This document shows, piece after piece, positions 53,649-62,224 of a DNA stretch of 64,000 bases (positions are counted from its first letter, which is position 1; each line of letters opens with the position of its first letter). This stretch comes from Pedobacter africanus (lineage in GTDB: Bacteria > Bacteroidota > Bacteroidia > Sphingobacteriales > Sphingobacteriaceae), in assembly GCF_900176535.1 (NCBI RefSeq), contig NZ_FWXT01000001.1, forward strand, positions 558,001 to 622,000. The letters run 5' to 3'. The position numbers and the translations under genes were made by a program. Below the pieces are notes generated by a model. The model made no database searches. It was not told the DNA's origin and saw only the letters and a program-made list of their open reading frames with translations.

Positions 53649-54239
53649 TTACATTTTGTTTAAAAAAATCAAAAACAACCAAGAAAAACCATAAGTTTCA
53701 AAATGAATACGTAGCGCCTTAAGCGCTTCGGCACTGTGTTTTTTCACAGTTTCTTTCGAAATATTTAGTTTATCAGCTATTTCCTGTTGACTTAAACCTT
53801 CGTACCTGCTCATTCTGAAAACAAGTTGTTGTTGTTTAGATAATTTTTCAACTGCTTGTTCAGTAAAAGCCTCAAGTTCCGCCAGATTAAGAACTTCCTC
53901 TGTGCTGTGACTGATATCCTGGTACCTGGCCCATAACTTTTCTGCTGCAGCATGGAACCTGGCAGCTTCCCTGATCCTGTTTAAGCACAGTCGTTTGCAA
54001 ATGGTATAAAGGTATGCCCCGAGGGGTTGGGTTTCGTCAATTTTTTCGCGAGAAGCCCACAAATTAATTAAGGCGTCGTGCACAGCTTCCTCAGATTGTT
54101 CCCGACTATTCAAATAACGCAGACTAAAATGATAGAGCTTTTTGTGCCAGGCATCAAAAATAAGTCGAAAAGCAGCTTCATTATTTTGCTTAAGCAAAAC
54201 AACCAGTTCCTGATCGGTGTACCCCCCATAAGCCCTCAT
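53649..54239 (-). CDS. ECF sigma factor (operon 4)
   Basis: The product has 196 residues with an ATG at 54239. Region 2 reads AFRLIFDAWHKKLYHFSLRY then EQSEEAVHDALINLWASREK. Region 4 reads LSKQQQLVFRMSRYEGLSQQ then EIADKLNISKETVKKHSAEA. It would control susCD-4. It is the left boundary of the Rpn-rich mobile region, since an Rpn remnant begins 64 bp upstream. Confidence 0.9.
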   Translation of the reverse strand: MRAYGGYTDQELVVLLKQNNEAAFRLIFDAWHKKLYHFSLRYLNSREQSEEAVHDALINLWASREKIDETQPLGAYLYTICKRLCLNRIREAARFHAAAEKLWARYQDISHSTEEVLNLAELEAFTEQAVEKLSKQQQLVFRMSRYEGLSQQEIADKLNISKETVKKHSAEALKALRIHFETYGFSWLFLIFLNKM

Positions 54240-54302
54240 TATTGATAATCCTCTTAATTAAAGTTACTCTTTTCCGCAAGTATATACAAATCTCATCAAA
54301 AC

Positions 54303-54368
54303 AGGAAAATCGTTTTTGATGTGTATTGTACAGGTGATCAGGATGAAAATTTCATCGTAGAGTACTGA
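54303..54368 (+). pseudogene. Remnant of a second Rpn-type nuclease gene
   Basis: This 66-bp piece translates as RKIVFDVYCTGDQDENFIVE then Y-stop. The intact gene downstream reads RKTVFDVYCTGDNNEDFIVE at the same place. It contains the catalytic-core strands and nothing else. The rest of the gap to the intact gene (54369-54626) shows no gene. Confidence 0.75.
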
Positions 54369-54626
54369 AAATATCCTTTTCCAGGCAAACATAGGGATTT
54401 AACTGTTGCAGCAAACTTACTTATCTTCTACTTTCATCAAAACCGTCTTTCGTTTTGTATACTCATCCGGTGCTAACCTGAACCTGAAAAACAAAGCCAT
54501 GCCCCCCAGGATTAAAGTGTTAAACAGAATATTGTTTGTTACAGCTTCCTCCTACCCCATGTAAAACAAAACTATATTTTCTTTTACCCCACCATTTCCG
54601 GACAGCTTCCTGAAATGAACAGAGTT

Positions 54627-54658
54627 CTTTCAACTTAAAAAATACCTGTTTAGGTTTG
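54627..54658 (+). promoter_or_regulatory. Promoter of the Rpn-type nuclease gene
   Basis: TTTC (54627-54630), 20 bp, then an exact TAGGTTTG (54651-54658). A start site near 54664 leaves a short leader to the ATG at 54677. Confidence 0.5.
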
Positions 54659-54676
54659 TGGTATAAAACCCAAACT

Positions 54677-55585
54677 ATGCAACAAGAAACCAGCGTAAGC
54701 ACCACAACAACTACAACGGAAGAAGTTACCTCCAGATACATAGATTTTAAGCTCGATTTTTCCTTCCACCACTTCTTTGCCAAGGAAGGGCATCTTGACC
54801 TTTTGAGAGACTTTTTAAACAGCGTGTTTGAAGGCCGTAAAGTGATTAAACAGGTAAGGTTAGGAAAAACCGAACGCAAAGGCGATCAAAAGCAAAACAG
54901 AAAAACCGTATTTGATGTGTATTGCACCGGCGATAACAATGAAGACTTTATCGTAGAAATGCAAAAAGGTAATCAGGAACATTTCAAAGACCGCATCTTA
55001 TTTTACACCGCAAATCTTGTACAGGGGCATGGCAAATCCGTTGAAGCCAATTGGGATTATAAACTCCCCGAGATTTACTTTGTTGCCGTAATGGACTTTG
55101 TATTGGATGAAAGCCCAAACGAACACCACATACACGACGTTCTGCTGGTAGAGATGCGTACCAAAAAGCAGTTTTACGACAAGCTTGGGTACATTTATAT
55201 TGAATTGCCAAAGTTTACCAAAACGCTGGACGAGCTGGAAACAAACGAAGACAAATGGCTGTACTGCTTAAGACACATGACAGAATTTGAGGAAATACCT
55301 GTATCTTTGAGTAATAACTCAACATTCAAAAAACTATTTGAAGTGGCAGAAGTAACGAATTTGACCCCCGAAGAAATGGATGCTTATCAGCGGGAGCTGA
55401 AAAGAAAACGTGACAATTATAGTCACGAACAGTATATTCTTGGAAAGGGTATTGAGCAGGGCTTGGAAAAAGGAGAGCATAAGAAAGCTGTAGAAATGGC
55501 GTTAAAACTAAAAGCCAGGAAGATGCCTGCCGAAGAAATAGCTGAATTAACTGGCCTGTCAAAAGAAGAAATCGAATCCCTTTAA
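54677..55585 (+). CDS. Rpn-family PD-(D/E)XK nuclease / putative transposase
   Basis: The product has 302 residues from the ATG at 54677; the frame runs back to a TTG at 54656. After a threonine run near the N-terminus the family start YIDFKLDFSFHHFFAKEGHL is clear. The nuclease core is KTVFDVYC with D80 and DFIVEMQ with E94 and Q96, then YTANLVQGHGK and LPEIYFVAVMDF. A helical tail carries LTGLSKEEIESL. Rpn proteins promote recombination by DNA cleavage, and the family (PDDEXK_2) is usually listed as a putative transposase. Two decayed copies nearby support mobility or gene conversion. Confidence 0.85.
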   Translation: MQQETSVSTTTTTTEEVTSRYIDFKLDFSFHHFFAKEGHLDLLRDFLNSVFEGRKVIKQVRLGKTERKGDQKQNRKTVFDVYCTGDNNEDFIVEMQKGNQEHFKDRILFYTANLVQGHGKSVEANWDYKLPEIYFVAVMDFVLDESPNEHHIHDVLLVEMRTKKQFYDKLGYIYIELPKFTKTLDELETNEDKWLYCLRHMTEFEEIPVSLSNNSTFKKLFEVAEVTNLTPEEMDAYQRELKRKRDNYSHEQYILGKGIEQGLEKGEHKKAVEMALKLKARKMPAEEIAELTGLSKEEIESL

Positions 55586-55704
55586 TGAGCATCAAACTAT
55601 TTGTCGCCAACTTCCCGTTTAGCATGACAGAGATCCAGTTGCTGAAACTTATTGACAACCCGATCAGCATGCGACTGGCCGAAAGTAAGCGGCTTAAGTT
55701 ATAA
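55585..55704 (+). pseudogene. Truncated RRM-type RNA-binding gene (N-terminal piece)
   Basis: A 39-residue ORF overlaps the Rpn stop (TAATG). It reads IKLFVANFPFSMTEIQLLKL, which matches the first strand (RNP2) and helix of an RRM. It then ends NPISMRLAESKRLKL, unlike an RRM. The RNP1 half is missing. A sister piece lies at 58170-58245. It could be expressed by coupling to Rpn but is probably non-functional. Confidence 0.55.
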
Positions 55705-55712
55705 TTGAAAAA

Positions 55713-55734
55713 CCCGGCCATCAGCCGGGCTTTT
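55713..55734 (+). terminator. Intrinsic terminator after Rpn/RRM piece
   Basis: CCCGGC (55713-55718) pairs with GCCGGG (55724-55729) across a 5-nt loop, followed by CTTTTC. The rest of the gap to 55974 shows no gene. Confidence 0.7.
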
Positions 55735-55974
55735 CTCCCCCTCTCATCAAATCCACCTTTGCGTGTTCACCCTCAACTCAACCTCACAAATCTGTCTCTC
55801 CGTGTTCTGTTTAATAAACGAACGAGGATCCTAAACAGATTTAATATAATTTGTTAATTACCTGTAAATGACAATATAGCGGCATGGGTGGTAGTTACTC
55901 AGTTTGCGCCACCACAATAAATTACGAACTATAAACCATTCCTTCTATCTGGCTGTTAACATAAAAAGAACTTT

Positions 55975-56310
55975 ATGAAACTGCTGCCAATTGATATCAA
56001 CCAGGTTAGCCAGGCCGCTACTGGCGACTATACCAACCTAGCGCTTAGCGTGGTAAATGATCAGGTGATACGCATGAGTGTAATGACCCGTCCCTACTAC
56101 TGGCATTATCATCCCAATTCAGATGAAAGCTTTCTGGGCTTGGAAGGTATATTGATCATAGAATTGGAAAACCAGACGATTGAATTGTATCCCGGCCAAC
56201 TCATTACCATCCCTAAAGGCATGCCGCACAAAACCCGGCCAAAAAACCAACGTTCAGTTAACCTCACCTTTGAGCATCAGCACATGGAAACCTCTATAAT
56301 AGGCGAATAA
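55975..56310 (+). CDS. Small cupin-domain protein
   Basis: The product has 111 residues. The cupin motif 1 is YWHYHPNSDESFLGLEG, with metal ligands H44, H46 and E51, and motif 2 is PGQLITIPKGMPHKTRP with H85. This one-domain cupin should bind a metal and may be a small dioxygenase, isomerase or sugar-phosphate sensor. No neighbour suggests a substrate. It stands alone between the Rpn unit and the TPR protein. Confidence 0.8.
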   Translation: MKLLPIDINQVSQAATGDYTNLALSVVNDQVIRMSVMTRPYYWHYHPNSDESFLGLEGILIIELENQTIELYPGQLITIPKGMPHKTRPKNQRSVNLTFEHQHMETSIIGE

Positions 56311-56417
56311 CTTTTGTACAAAGACGATGGAATTATAAATTGCCAGAAATTTATTTTAAAATAAAATACCTAATGCTAGCTATTTACACGAACTCGTATA
56401 ATACTTAGCTTAGATTG

Positions 56418-57998
56418 ATGAAAAAGACCCTGCTGCTACTTATCTGCTGTTTGCAATTAACAAGTATACTCGCACAATCTACCAGCTGGGGGCCATGGCA
56501 AACAACCGCATGTTTCAAAGGCATACAGTTCAGAACAAGGCCTATGGACAACGATGCATCCAATTTTACCAAGTACATACAATTCAGAAATACCTATCCT
56601 AAAAAGATTGCTTTTAGTTTTGTGGTAAAAACCGGGAGCCAGGAAACGGATGAATACATTAAACAAAACGGCGGGCAGTACAGAACCGAACTTAAAGCAA
56701 ACTCAACCGATGACGGTATGATGCTGGTAAGGCTTACCAATGGCAACACACCCTACTTAGCTGTAGGTTATTTACGAATGCTGGGAAACGACGAAGTAGA
56801 GGCCTCACAACCTTATGAAGGTTGTGATGACAACAGGTATAATACCTGTTTGCTTTGCAAGTTAAAACCCAGGCCTTCCTGCATTAATTATGATAAATCT
56901 AAAAAAGAAATAATTAATAACACGAACCCTTCATCTGCCATCAGTTCCGAAAATTTAATAAAAAATAATATCAAATCATTCCTTAAGGAGGAAATACATT
57001 TGATTTATCCCGGTTTAACTGTAAACACTCCAAATGTTACCATCGGAAACAACAATTTAGAATTTTCTACCGAAGTAATTGACCAATTACCCCAATACCC
57101 TTGTCCAAGTTCTAAAACATTTTTCAGCTATTCTATTCCGCTTACCAATATCATTTTAGAAAAAATTGATAAGGAAGTCTATGCCGTGGGGAACAAAAAA
57201 GTACTCAACATTAGAACAACCCAAAAACTTAGAGTAGTTGGAAAAAAGTACCGGCAAAACCCTTCTGAGTGTTCAGCATTGACCGAAGACAAAAACTATG
57301 CAGAAAATAAATTGGTTTCAGAATTCCAATTTGAATACAACTTTGGCCCAAATGACGAAAACTTTATTCAACTTCAAAACGCTATTGAGGCATTAAAGAA
57401 CCCAGGGCATCAAACAAGTTTAGCTTCGCAAAAAGTACCTGCCGGTAAAGAGCAGCCAGAACCGATTAATAATGTCCCGGTTAAACAACATATAACACAG
57501 GAAAATATTATAAAAGCGATCGAAACCTACAACATAGGCGCAAAAGCAACAGCGCAGGAAGATTGGGAAACCGCCGAAAAACAATTCAGGGCCGCCCTGC
57601 TCATCAATCCTGAATTACAAGAGGCAAAAAAAGCACTATCAGATCTGATTACCTACAAAACCGTACTATTTTACAATGAAGGCATAGCCGCCTTTAACAA
57701 CAAAAATCTGGAACTGGCCGAGGAAAAGTTAAATCAGGCCTTAACATTAACGGCTAACCATTTAGAATCTTATCTTGGTTTATACAGCGTTCTGGCGGCT
57801 CAGGACCAAATCTTAACAAGTAAAATGAATGCCCTGGGTAATACAAAACAGGGTGATGCTACTTATGTTAAACTAAAAAACTCAAAAAAAGCGCTGTATA
57901 AAAAAGTAATACCTGTTTGCAAAAAATTGATCGTGCTTGACCAGGAAAATCAACAGCAACACAAAGTCAACTTAAAAACAGCATTGGAGTTTAATTGA
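56418..57998 (+). CDS. Secreted protein with C-terminal TPR repeats
   Basis: The product has 526 residues from the ATG at 56418. Signal peptide ends SILAQ. The N-terminal 130 residues (WGPWQTTACFKGIQFRTRPM) recall the start of a thrombospondin type 1-like module and contain several cysteines (CDDNRYNTCLLCK). A middle region (about 180-330) is unrecognised. Residues about 360-500 are TPR-like (AIETYNIGAKATAQEDWETA, AFNNKNLELAEEKLNQALTL). It may be a surface or periplasmic scaffold. It ends 15 bp before an Rpn remnant. Confidence 0.6.
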   Translation: MKKTLLLLICCLQLTSILAQSTSWGPWQTTACFKGIQFRTRPMDNDASNFTKYIQFRNTYPKKIAFSFVVKTGSQETDEYIKQNGGQYRTELKANSTDDGMMLVRLTNGNTPYLAVGYLRMLGNDEVEASQPYEGCDDNRYNTCLLCKLKPRPSCINYDKSKKEIINNTNPSSAISSENLIKNNIKSFLKEEIHLIYPGLTVNTPNVTIGNNNLEFSTEVIDQLPQYPCPSSKTFFSYSIPLTNIILEKIDKEVYAVGNKKVLNIRTTQKLRVVGKKYRQNPSECSALTEDKNYAENKLVSEFQFEYNFGPNDENFIQLQNAIEALKNPGHQTSLASQKVPAGKEQPEPINNVPVKQHITQENIIKAIETYNIGAKATAQEDWETAEKQFRAALLINPELQEAKKALSDLITYKTVLFYNEGIAAFNNKNLELAEEKLNQALTLTANHLESYLGLYSVLAAQDQILTSKMNALGNTKQGDATYVKLKNSKKALYKKVIPVCKKLIVLDQENQQQHKVNLKTALEFN

Positions 57999-58011
57999 TC
58001 CGCGAACTATT

Positions 58012-58245
58012 TTATATTGTACCGGCGATAACAATGAAAACTTCATTGTAGAAATGCAAAAAGGTAATCAGGAACATTTCAAAGACCGCATCTTATTTTA
58101 CACCGCAAATCTTGTACAGGGGCATGGCAAATCCGTTGAAGCCAATTGGGATTATAAACTCCCCGAGGTTTACAAATTGTTTGTAGCTAATTTTCCATTT
58201 AGCATGACAGAAATACGGTTGCTGGAACTATTAGCCAGCATGTAG
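58012..58245 (+). pseudogene. Fused remnant of Rpn gene and RRM gene
   Basis: Positions from 58012 match the intact Rpn gene from about 54924. They are identical over more than 100 bp (VEMQKGNQEHFKDRILFYTA through NWDYKLPE). Near 58170 the match jumps to the RRM piece that follows Rpn in the intact unit: KLFVANFPFSMTEIRLLELL. So about 500 bp of Rpn were deleted between the two points. The end overlaps the DUF3095 gene by 15 bp on the other strand. Confidence 0.8.
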
Positions 58246-59379
58246 TTTCATTTTAAGCATTCTTGCTGCCTGGGTATAGCCCCCATTTGCACCATCAACA
58301 AAATGCACATGGTCGTCCTTAAGGTCGCGTACATAACACGACATTACCGAGGCCCCGCTCAGGTGCAAGCCGTATGCCAGTTCTCCGGCAGCTTCCAGCT
58401 CATCCAAGAAAAGTTGCAAGGCCATCCTTTGCACGGCTTTTCCAGAAATAACTGTATTGATCTTACCATCTATAACTAGTGTGTCCGACCGCTCAACTAA
58501 ACTTTTCAGGTACATTTTTCCATCTCTGGTAAGAAAATAAACCCTTCCGTAAAGGTTAAGAAGCCAGGTCTGCAGCAGACTAAGCCATTTTATTTTGCCT
58601 AACTGCACCCGCATTTCTAGCTCTATCTGTTTAAAAGAACTTTTCAGTTTTAACCTCGAAACAGATATGGGCTGTCTTTGCTGCAATGGCCCGTATAGTT
58701 CATCAATCTTATCCATCACCTTTTTAAAAGGTACCGACTGTAATATGCCCTCACGGGCTACAACCAGCAGGGTAATTACCTCATCCCGGTTCTCGGGCGC
58801 TGCAATTTTGTCCCAACGGCATTGCATTCCGCTAAGATCGGGTTCCACTTCCGGCAAAGGTTCTTCAGCAAAAAGAGATGTTGCCCCTTTAACCAATCTC
58901 TCTGCATAATTCAAACCATTGCCCAATACAACAGGTATGGAAAAAGACGTACCGCTGCTAAACCTGGTAATATCCAGCTCATGCCCCTCTGCATAAATCT
59001 GTTTAACCGGAACAGTTCCGGTGCGCAGCTCCAGGCCAAAATTAATTGATATGTTTGCCCGGTAAGATGACAGGGCCTGTATGGCCTTATCCATAACCGA
59101 TGGCGGAACAATAAAAGTTGCCCCGTCTCCGCCAAAAAAGAAAGGTATACTGATGCCCATGCCGAAGGCTATATTAAGTACAGCAACAATGCTGCCCGCT
59201 GCAATCAGGTTAATATTTTGGTGCCCACCGCTCAACACTACCTGCGTAGAACTTTTGATATCTGTAATAATGACGTACCAGTTTGAAGGGACCTGCCGGA
59301 ACAGGTCTTTCCGGGTTAAAAGGTCGCCAACAGGCATCCGGTGTACCGGCAGCGAATCATAAAATTGCTCATCAGACAT
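58231..59379 (-). CDS. DUF3095 protein with nucleotide-cyclase-like core
   Basis: The product has 382 residues. WYVIITDIKSSTQ (D40) and FFFGGDGATFIVP (GGDGA at 83-87) resemble the two metal-site strands of class III nucleotide cyclases, and the family match is DUF3095. No signal peptide or membrane segment is present. The C-terminal part contains winged-helix-like stretches. Its product is untested as far as I know. It lies between two halves of an RRM gene, and its last codons overlap the Rpn/RRM remnant. Confidence 0.75.
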   Translation of the reverse strand: MSDEQFYDSLPVHRMPVGDLLTRKDLFRQVPSNWYVIITDIKSSTQVVLSGGHQNINLIAAGSIVAVLNIAFGMGISIPFFFGGDGATFIVPPSVMDKAIQALSSYRANISINFGLELRTGTVPVKQIYAEGHELDITRFSSGTSFSIPVVLGNGLNYAERLVKGATSLFAEEPLPEVEPDLSGMQCRWDKIAAPENRDEVITLLVVAREGILQSVPFKKVMDKIDELYGPLQQRQPISVSRLKLKSSFKQIELEMRVQLGKIKWLSLLQTWLLNLYGRVYFLTRDGKMYLKSLVERSDTLVIDGKINTVISGKAVQRMALQLFLDELEAAGELAYGLHLSGASVMSCYVRDLKDDHVHFVDGANGGYTQAARMLKMKLHAG

Positions 59380-59413
59380 TAAAGGTAATATACGGGAAAA
59401 TTAAATATTAACC

Positions 59414-59627
59414 TGTAGTTATTTTTGCGGGGCTCCTGAAATCGGAAGGGGGACATGTACTGGTAAAAGAAATCAGCATCGTAAAAAAAGGGGTAAAAAG
59501 CCTGGGCTATGGTTTTGTGTTGTTGCAAGACCAAACTGCTGCAGGCAGGGCCATTTATGCCTTAGATGGCAAACATCACAAACTCAATCCCGCAAACTGT
59601 AGAACATCTCAAAATATTGATTTTTAA
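59414..59627 (+). pseudogene. C-terminal half of an RRM-type RNA-binding gene
   Basis: The frame reads FAGLLKSEGGHVLVKEISIV, then KSLGYGFVLLQDQTAAGRAI (RNP1-like GYGFV) and YALDGKHHKLNP, ending at the stop 59625-59627. No start codon is available. It would complete the RRM started at 58172-58245, from which it is separated by the DUF3095 gene. The gap on to 59744 shows nothing else. Confidence 0.7.
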
Positions 59628-59744
59628 TCCAACATTTTGCTGATTATCAATTTGTTAAAAAAATAAATTTTAATTTTTATTACCAGCGAATATTGTTTTT
59701 TGTAGATAATTCCGTCTTGAAATAATCTTTTAAAAAAATCAATT

Positions 59745-60719
59745 ATGCAAACGGAACAAATTACCATTTATCAAGCCGGAGATGGCACCACAACTATTGA
59801 TGTAAAACTTGAAAACGAAACGATTTGGCTTACCCAGGCACAGATCAGCGAACTTTTTAGAAAGGACAGATCTGTAATTACTAAACACATCAACAATGTA
59901 TTTAAAGAAGAAGAAATAGATGAAAAAAGCAATGTGCAAAAAATGCACATTGCAAATGCAGACAGACCTGTCGCTCTATACAGTTTAGACGTTATTATCT
60001 CTGTAGGTTATAGAATAAAATCCCCTAGGGGCACTCAATTCCGCATCTGGGCCAATAAAATTCTCAAAGAACATCTTGTTAAAGGTTACACCATAAACGA
60101 AAAACGTTTAAAAGAACAGGAAAAACAGTTAAAAGACCTCAAAAAAACTGTTACGCTGCTAAGCAATGTACTTGAAAACAAAGAACTAAACTCCGATGAA
60201 GCCACTGGTTTGCTAAGGGTAGTTACAGACTACGCCTATGCACTGGATATACTGGACAAATACGACCATCAGGAACTAACTATTGAGCATACTACTACTG
60301 AGGAACTCTTTAGCATCAATTACCCTGAAGCAATAAAAGCCATTCAGGATTTAAAGAATAAGTACGGAGGCAGCTCATTATTTGGGAATGAAAAAGATCA
60401 ATCTTTTCAGGGCTCTCTTGCCGCAATATACCAAACCTTTGGCGGCATTGACCTGTATCCCAGTGTAGAGGAGAAGGCTGGCAACCTGCTCTATTTTGTA
60501 GTTAAAAACCACTCTTTTTCTGATGGTAATAAACGCATTGCAGCCTACCTGTTTGTATGGTTCCTGGAAAAAAACGGGATACTGTACCGGCCAGATGGAT
60601 CAAAAAGAATTGCAGACAATGCATTGGTGGCTTTAACCTTAATGATTGCCGAAAGTAAATCAGATGATAAGGAGATCATGGTAAAGGTGATTGTGAACTT
60701 AATCAATTCAAACAACTAG
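59745..60719 (+). CDS. RhuM-Fic fusion protein (Fic/Doc family AMP-transferase-like)
   Basis: The product has 324 residues. Residues 1-110 match the RhuM/virulence-protein domain (IWLTQAQISELFRKDRSVIT with an HTH-like feel, SLDVIISVGYRIKSPRGTQF). A coiled linker follows (about 113-147), then a Fic/Doc domain with HSFSDGNKR (H256, D260, N262, R264), the variant of HPFxxGNGR that has Lys before Arg, as in Doc-type enzymes. Such proteins may add phosphate or AMP to a cellular target. No inhibitory helix motif or antitoxin gene is seen beside it. It is a single gene. Confidence 0.85.
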   Translation: MQTEQITIYQAGDGTTTIDVKLENETIWLTQAQISELFRKDRSVITKHINNVFKEEEIDEKSNVQKMHIANADRPVALYSLDVIISVGYRIKSPRGTQFRIWANKILKEHLVKGYTINEKRLKEQEKQLKDLKKTVTLLSNVLENKELNSDEATGLLRVVTDYAYALDILDKYDHQELTIEHTTTEELFSINYPEAIKAIQDLKNKYGGSSLFGNEKDQSFQGSLAAIYQTFGGIDLYPSVEEKAGNLLYFVVKNHSFSDGNKRIAAYLFVWFLEKNGILYRPDGSKRIADNALVALTLMIAESKSDDKEIMVKVIVNLINSNN

Positions 60720-60743
60720 AAAATTGCATATTGATCGCTACGC

Positions 60744-60805
60744 CAGCTCACCTACATGTTCTGTAAAGTAAATAACCTTACAAAACATGTAGGTTCGTGG
60801 AGCTG
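60744..60805. terminator. Long imperfect hairpin between convergent Fic and MerR genes
   Basis: The core (60751-60766 with 60777-60792) pairs over 16 bp with one mismatch. Outer arms CAGCTC (60744-60749) and GAGCTG (60800-60805) add six pairs. There is no T-run. It may serve as a bidirectional end of transcription or an unidentified repeat. Confidence 0.45.
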
Positions 60806-60876
60806 CCATATCATTTGTTGTACTTTTTGAGCCTGACTGCTAAGAAAGAGCACCTTTTTTCAGCTGCCCGGGTTTG

Positions 60877-61656
60877 CTATCTCAATTTACTATTTACATA
60901 AGCCGCAATGGCTTCGCTAATAAATGTCCTGAACTCTGGCCCGAAAACACCAGATTCACTGGTAAACCTCTCATCACTTAAATAAAGCTGCCCCAGCCCG
61001 TAATAAGCCTCGGCCTGTTTATCTGATGCATCATGTGTTCCCCAGAGTTTGCGGGTATTGAGGTAATGCTCATGTACCAATCCCTGTACCCGGTCACTAT
61101 CAGCAGGCAGGTCTTTCAAAAGCAAGATGGCCTTTCCCAGCTCTTTTTGCCGCAATACCAATACCTGCATATCGCTTTTGCTTAAGCTTTTCAAATGTTC
61201 TTCGGCATGTATTACCACTTCTTCTCCGTAGCTGTCAATAGCCTGGTCTCTGTATTTTTTGGCCTCATCTGCTGAAAGGCCTTCGTATAGATCTTCTAGT
61301 TTTAACATGGTTTTGTTTTTTATTGAATGTATGGTGTTGTCAATTGTTTTCATTAGCGTACCTATTCTGGCCTTTCTAGCCTGCAGCATACGCTTATGCC
61401 CCTGCAGCGCTAAAATCAGATCAAAATCCGGGTCATCTAGTATCAGCAGGATCTCTTTTAACGGAAAGTCCAGTTCTTTGTAAAACAGGATCTGCTGCAG
61501 GCGTAAAAGTTCTTCTTTCCCGTAAAGCCTGTAGCGTGCATCTGTTCTTTCTGCTGGCTTAAGCAAGCCAATCTTATCGTACAGGTGCAGTGTTTTTACA
61601 GTAATTCCGGATAGTCTGGCCAGTTGTTTTACAGAATAGTATACTTGCTTTTTCAT
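60877..61656 (-). CDS. MerR-family regulator with TipAS-like domain
   Basis: The product has 259 residues. The MerR winged HTH is at 1-75 (YSVKQLARLSGITVKTLHLY, RYRLYGKEELLRLQQILFYK). A coiled dimer helix follows (about 80-115). The C-terminal domain (LYEGLSADEAKKYRDQAIDS and the final FGPEFRTFISEAIAAYVNSK) matches TipAS, which binds thiopeptide-type antibiotics in TipA. It probably regulates itself via the dyad at 61691-61707. No transporter or resistance gene is adjacent. Confidence 0.85.
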   Translation of the reverse strand: MKKQVYYSVKQLARLSGITVKTLHLYDKIGLLKPAERTDARYRLYGKEELLRLQQILFYKELDFPLKEILLILDDPDFDLILALQGHKRMLQARKARIGTLMKTIDNTIHSIKNKTMLKLEDLYEGLSADEAKKYRDQAIDSYGEEVVIHAEEHLKSLSKSDMQVLVLRQKELGKAILLLKDLPADSDRVQGLVHEHYLNTRKLWGTHDASDKQAEAYYGLGQLYLSDERFTSESGVFGPEFRTFISEAIAAYVNSKLR

Positions 61657-61676
61657 GCCAATTATTATTTATTGAG

Positions 61677-61709
61677 CAAAGGTAGGCTATGACCCAAGGT
61701 AAGAGTCAA
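61677..61709 (-). promoter_or_regulatory. MerR-type promoter and operator
   Basis: On the minus strand TTG (61709-61707), then 22 bp, then an exact TACCTTTG (61684-61677). The spacer contains the dyad GACTC-N7-GGGTC (plus 61691-61707, one mismatch). A long spacer with the dyad between the two boxes is the MerR design. Confidence 0.6.
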
Positions 61710-61857
61710 GAACTATTTTCAAATAGTTTGCAATTGGAGATCTGTCAAAATTTCGGCCGGTATAATTTCAGCTTTAGACCCGAAAAATACAGGCTCAGGC
61801 TATTCCTGATTGCCAAAATGTAAACAGACGGTTTTCTTTGGTAAAAAATATAAAGCA

Positions 61858-62223
61858 ATGAAAAGAAAACTGATATGCACAATGGTAGTAGCGATGGTAA
61901 TTTCGCTCGCAGGCCATGCCCAATCTAAACTGACAGAAACGCAGAAAAAAGAAATGAAGGAAAAGTATGAAGCCTACAAAGCTCAGCTAAACCTTAGCGA
62001 AGAGCAGGCTGTCAAAATGGAGGAAATCAATACCGCTTATTTTGAAGGACTTGCCGGCCTCAGGCAATCCTCTGGCTCAAAGATGTCAAAATACCGGAAA
62101 TTTAAAAGCCTGAGCAGCGAAAAGGATGAAAAGGTTAAAAAAATATTGGATGAGGAACAATATCAGCGATACAAAGCACAGCAAAAAGAGATGAAGAGTA
62201 ACCTGAAATCTAAAAAACAATAG
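61858..62223 (+). CDS. Small secreted helical protein
   Basis: The product has 121 residues from the ATG at 61858 (the frame extends further up without a good start). Signal peptide ends GHAQ. The mature part is lysine/glutamate-rich and helical (LTETQKKEMKEKYEAYKAQL, ILDEEQYQRYKAQQKEMKSN). This resembles short periplasmic proteins of Bacteroidota that contain a LTxeQ..k..y motif repeated, distantly like CpxP/Spy chaperones. The esterase gene begins 1 bp after the stop, so the two form an operon. Confidence 0.55.
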   Translation: MKRKLICTMVVAMVISLAGHAQSKLTETQKKEMKEKYEAYKAQLNLSEEQAVKMEEINTAYFEGLAGLRQSSGSKMSKYRKFKSLSSEKDEKVKKILDEEQYQRYKAQQKEMKSNLKSKKQ

Positions 62224-62224
62224 C

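Noticed and set aside
28836..54239. Calling operons 2, 3 and 4 polysaccharide utilisation loci
   Set aside because: No glycoside hydrolase, lyase or carbohydrate esterase is encoded with these SusCD pairs, so the ligand class is open.
54520..54879. 119-codon open frame opposite the start of the Rpn gene
   Set aside because: Valine and lysine runs are the reverse of the Thr-rich Rpn N-terminus; it lies over a promoter and a well-supported gene.
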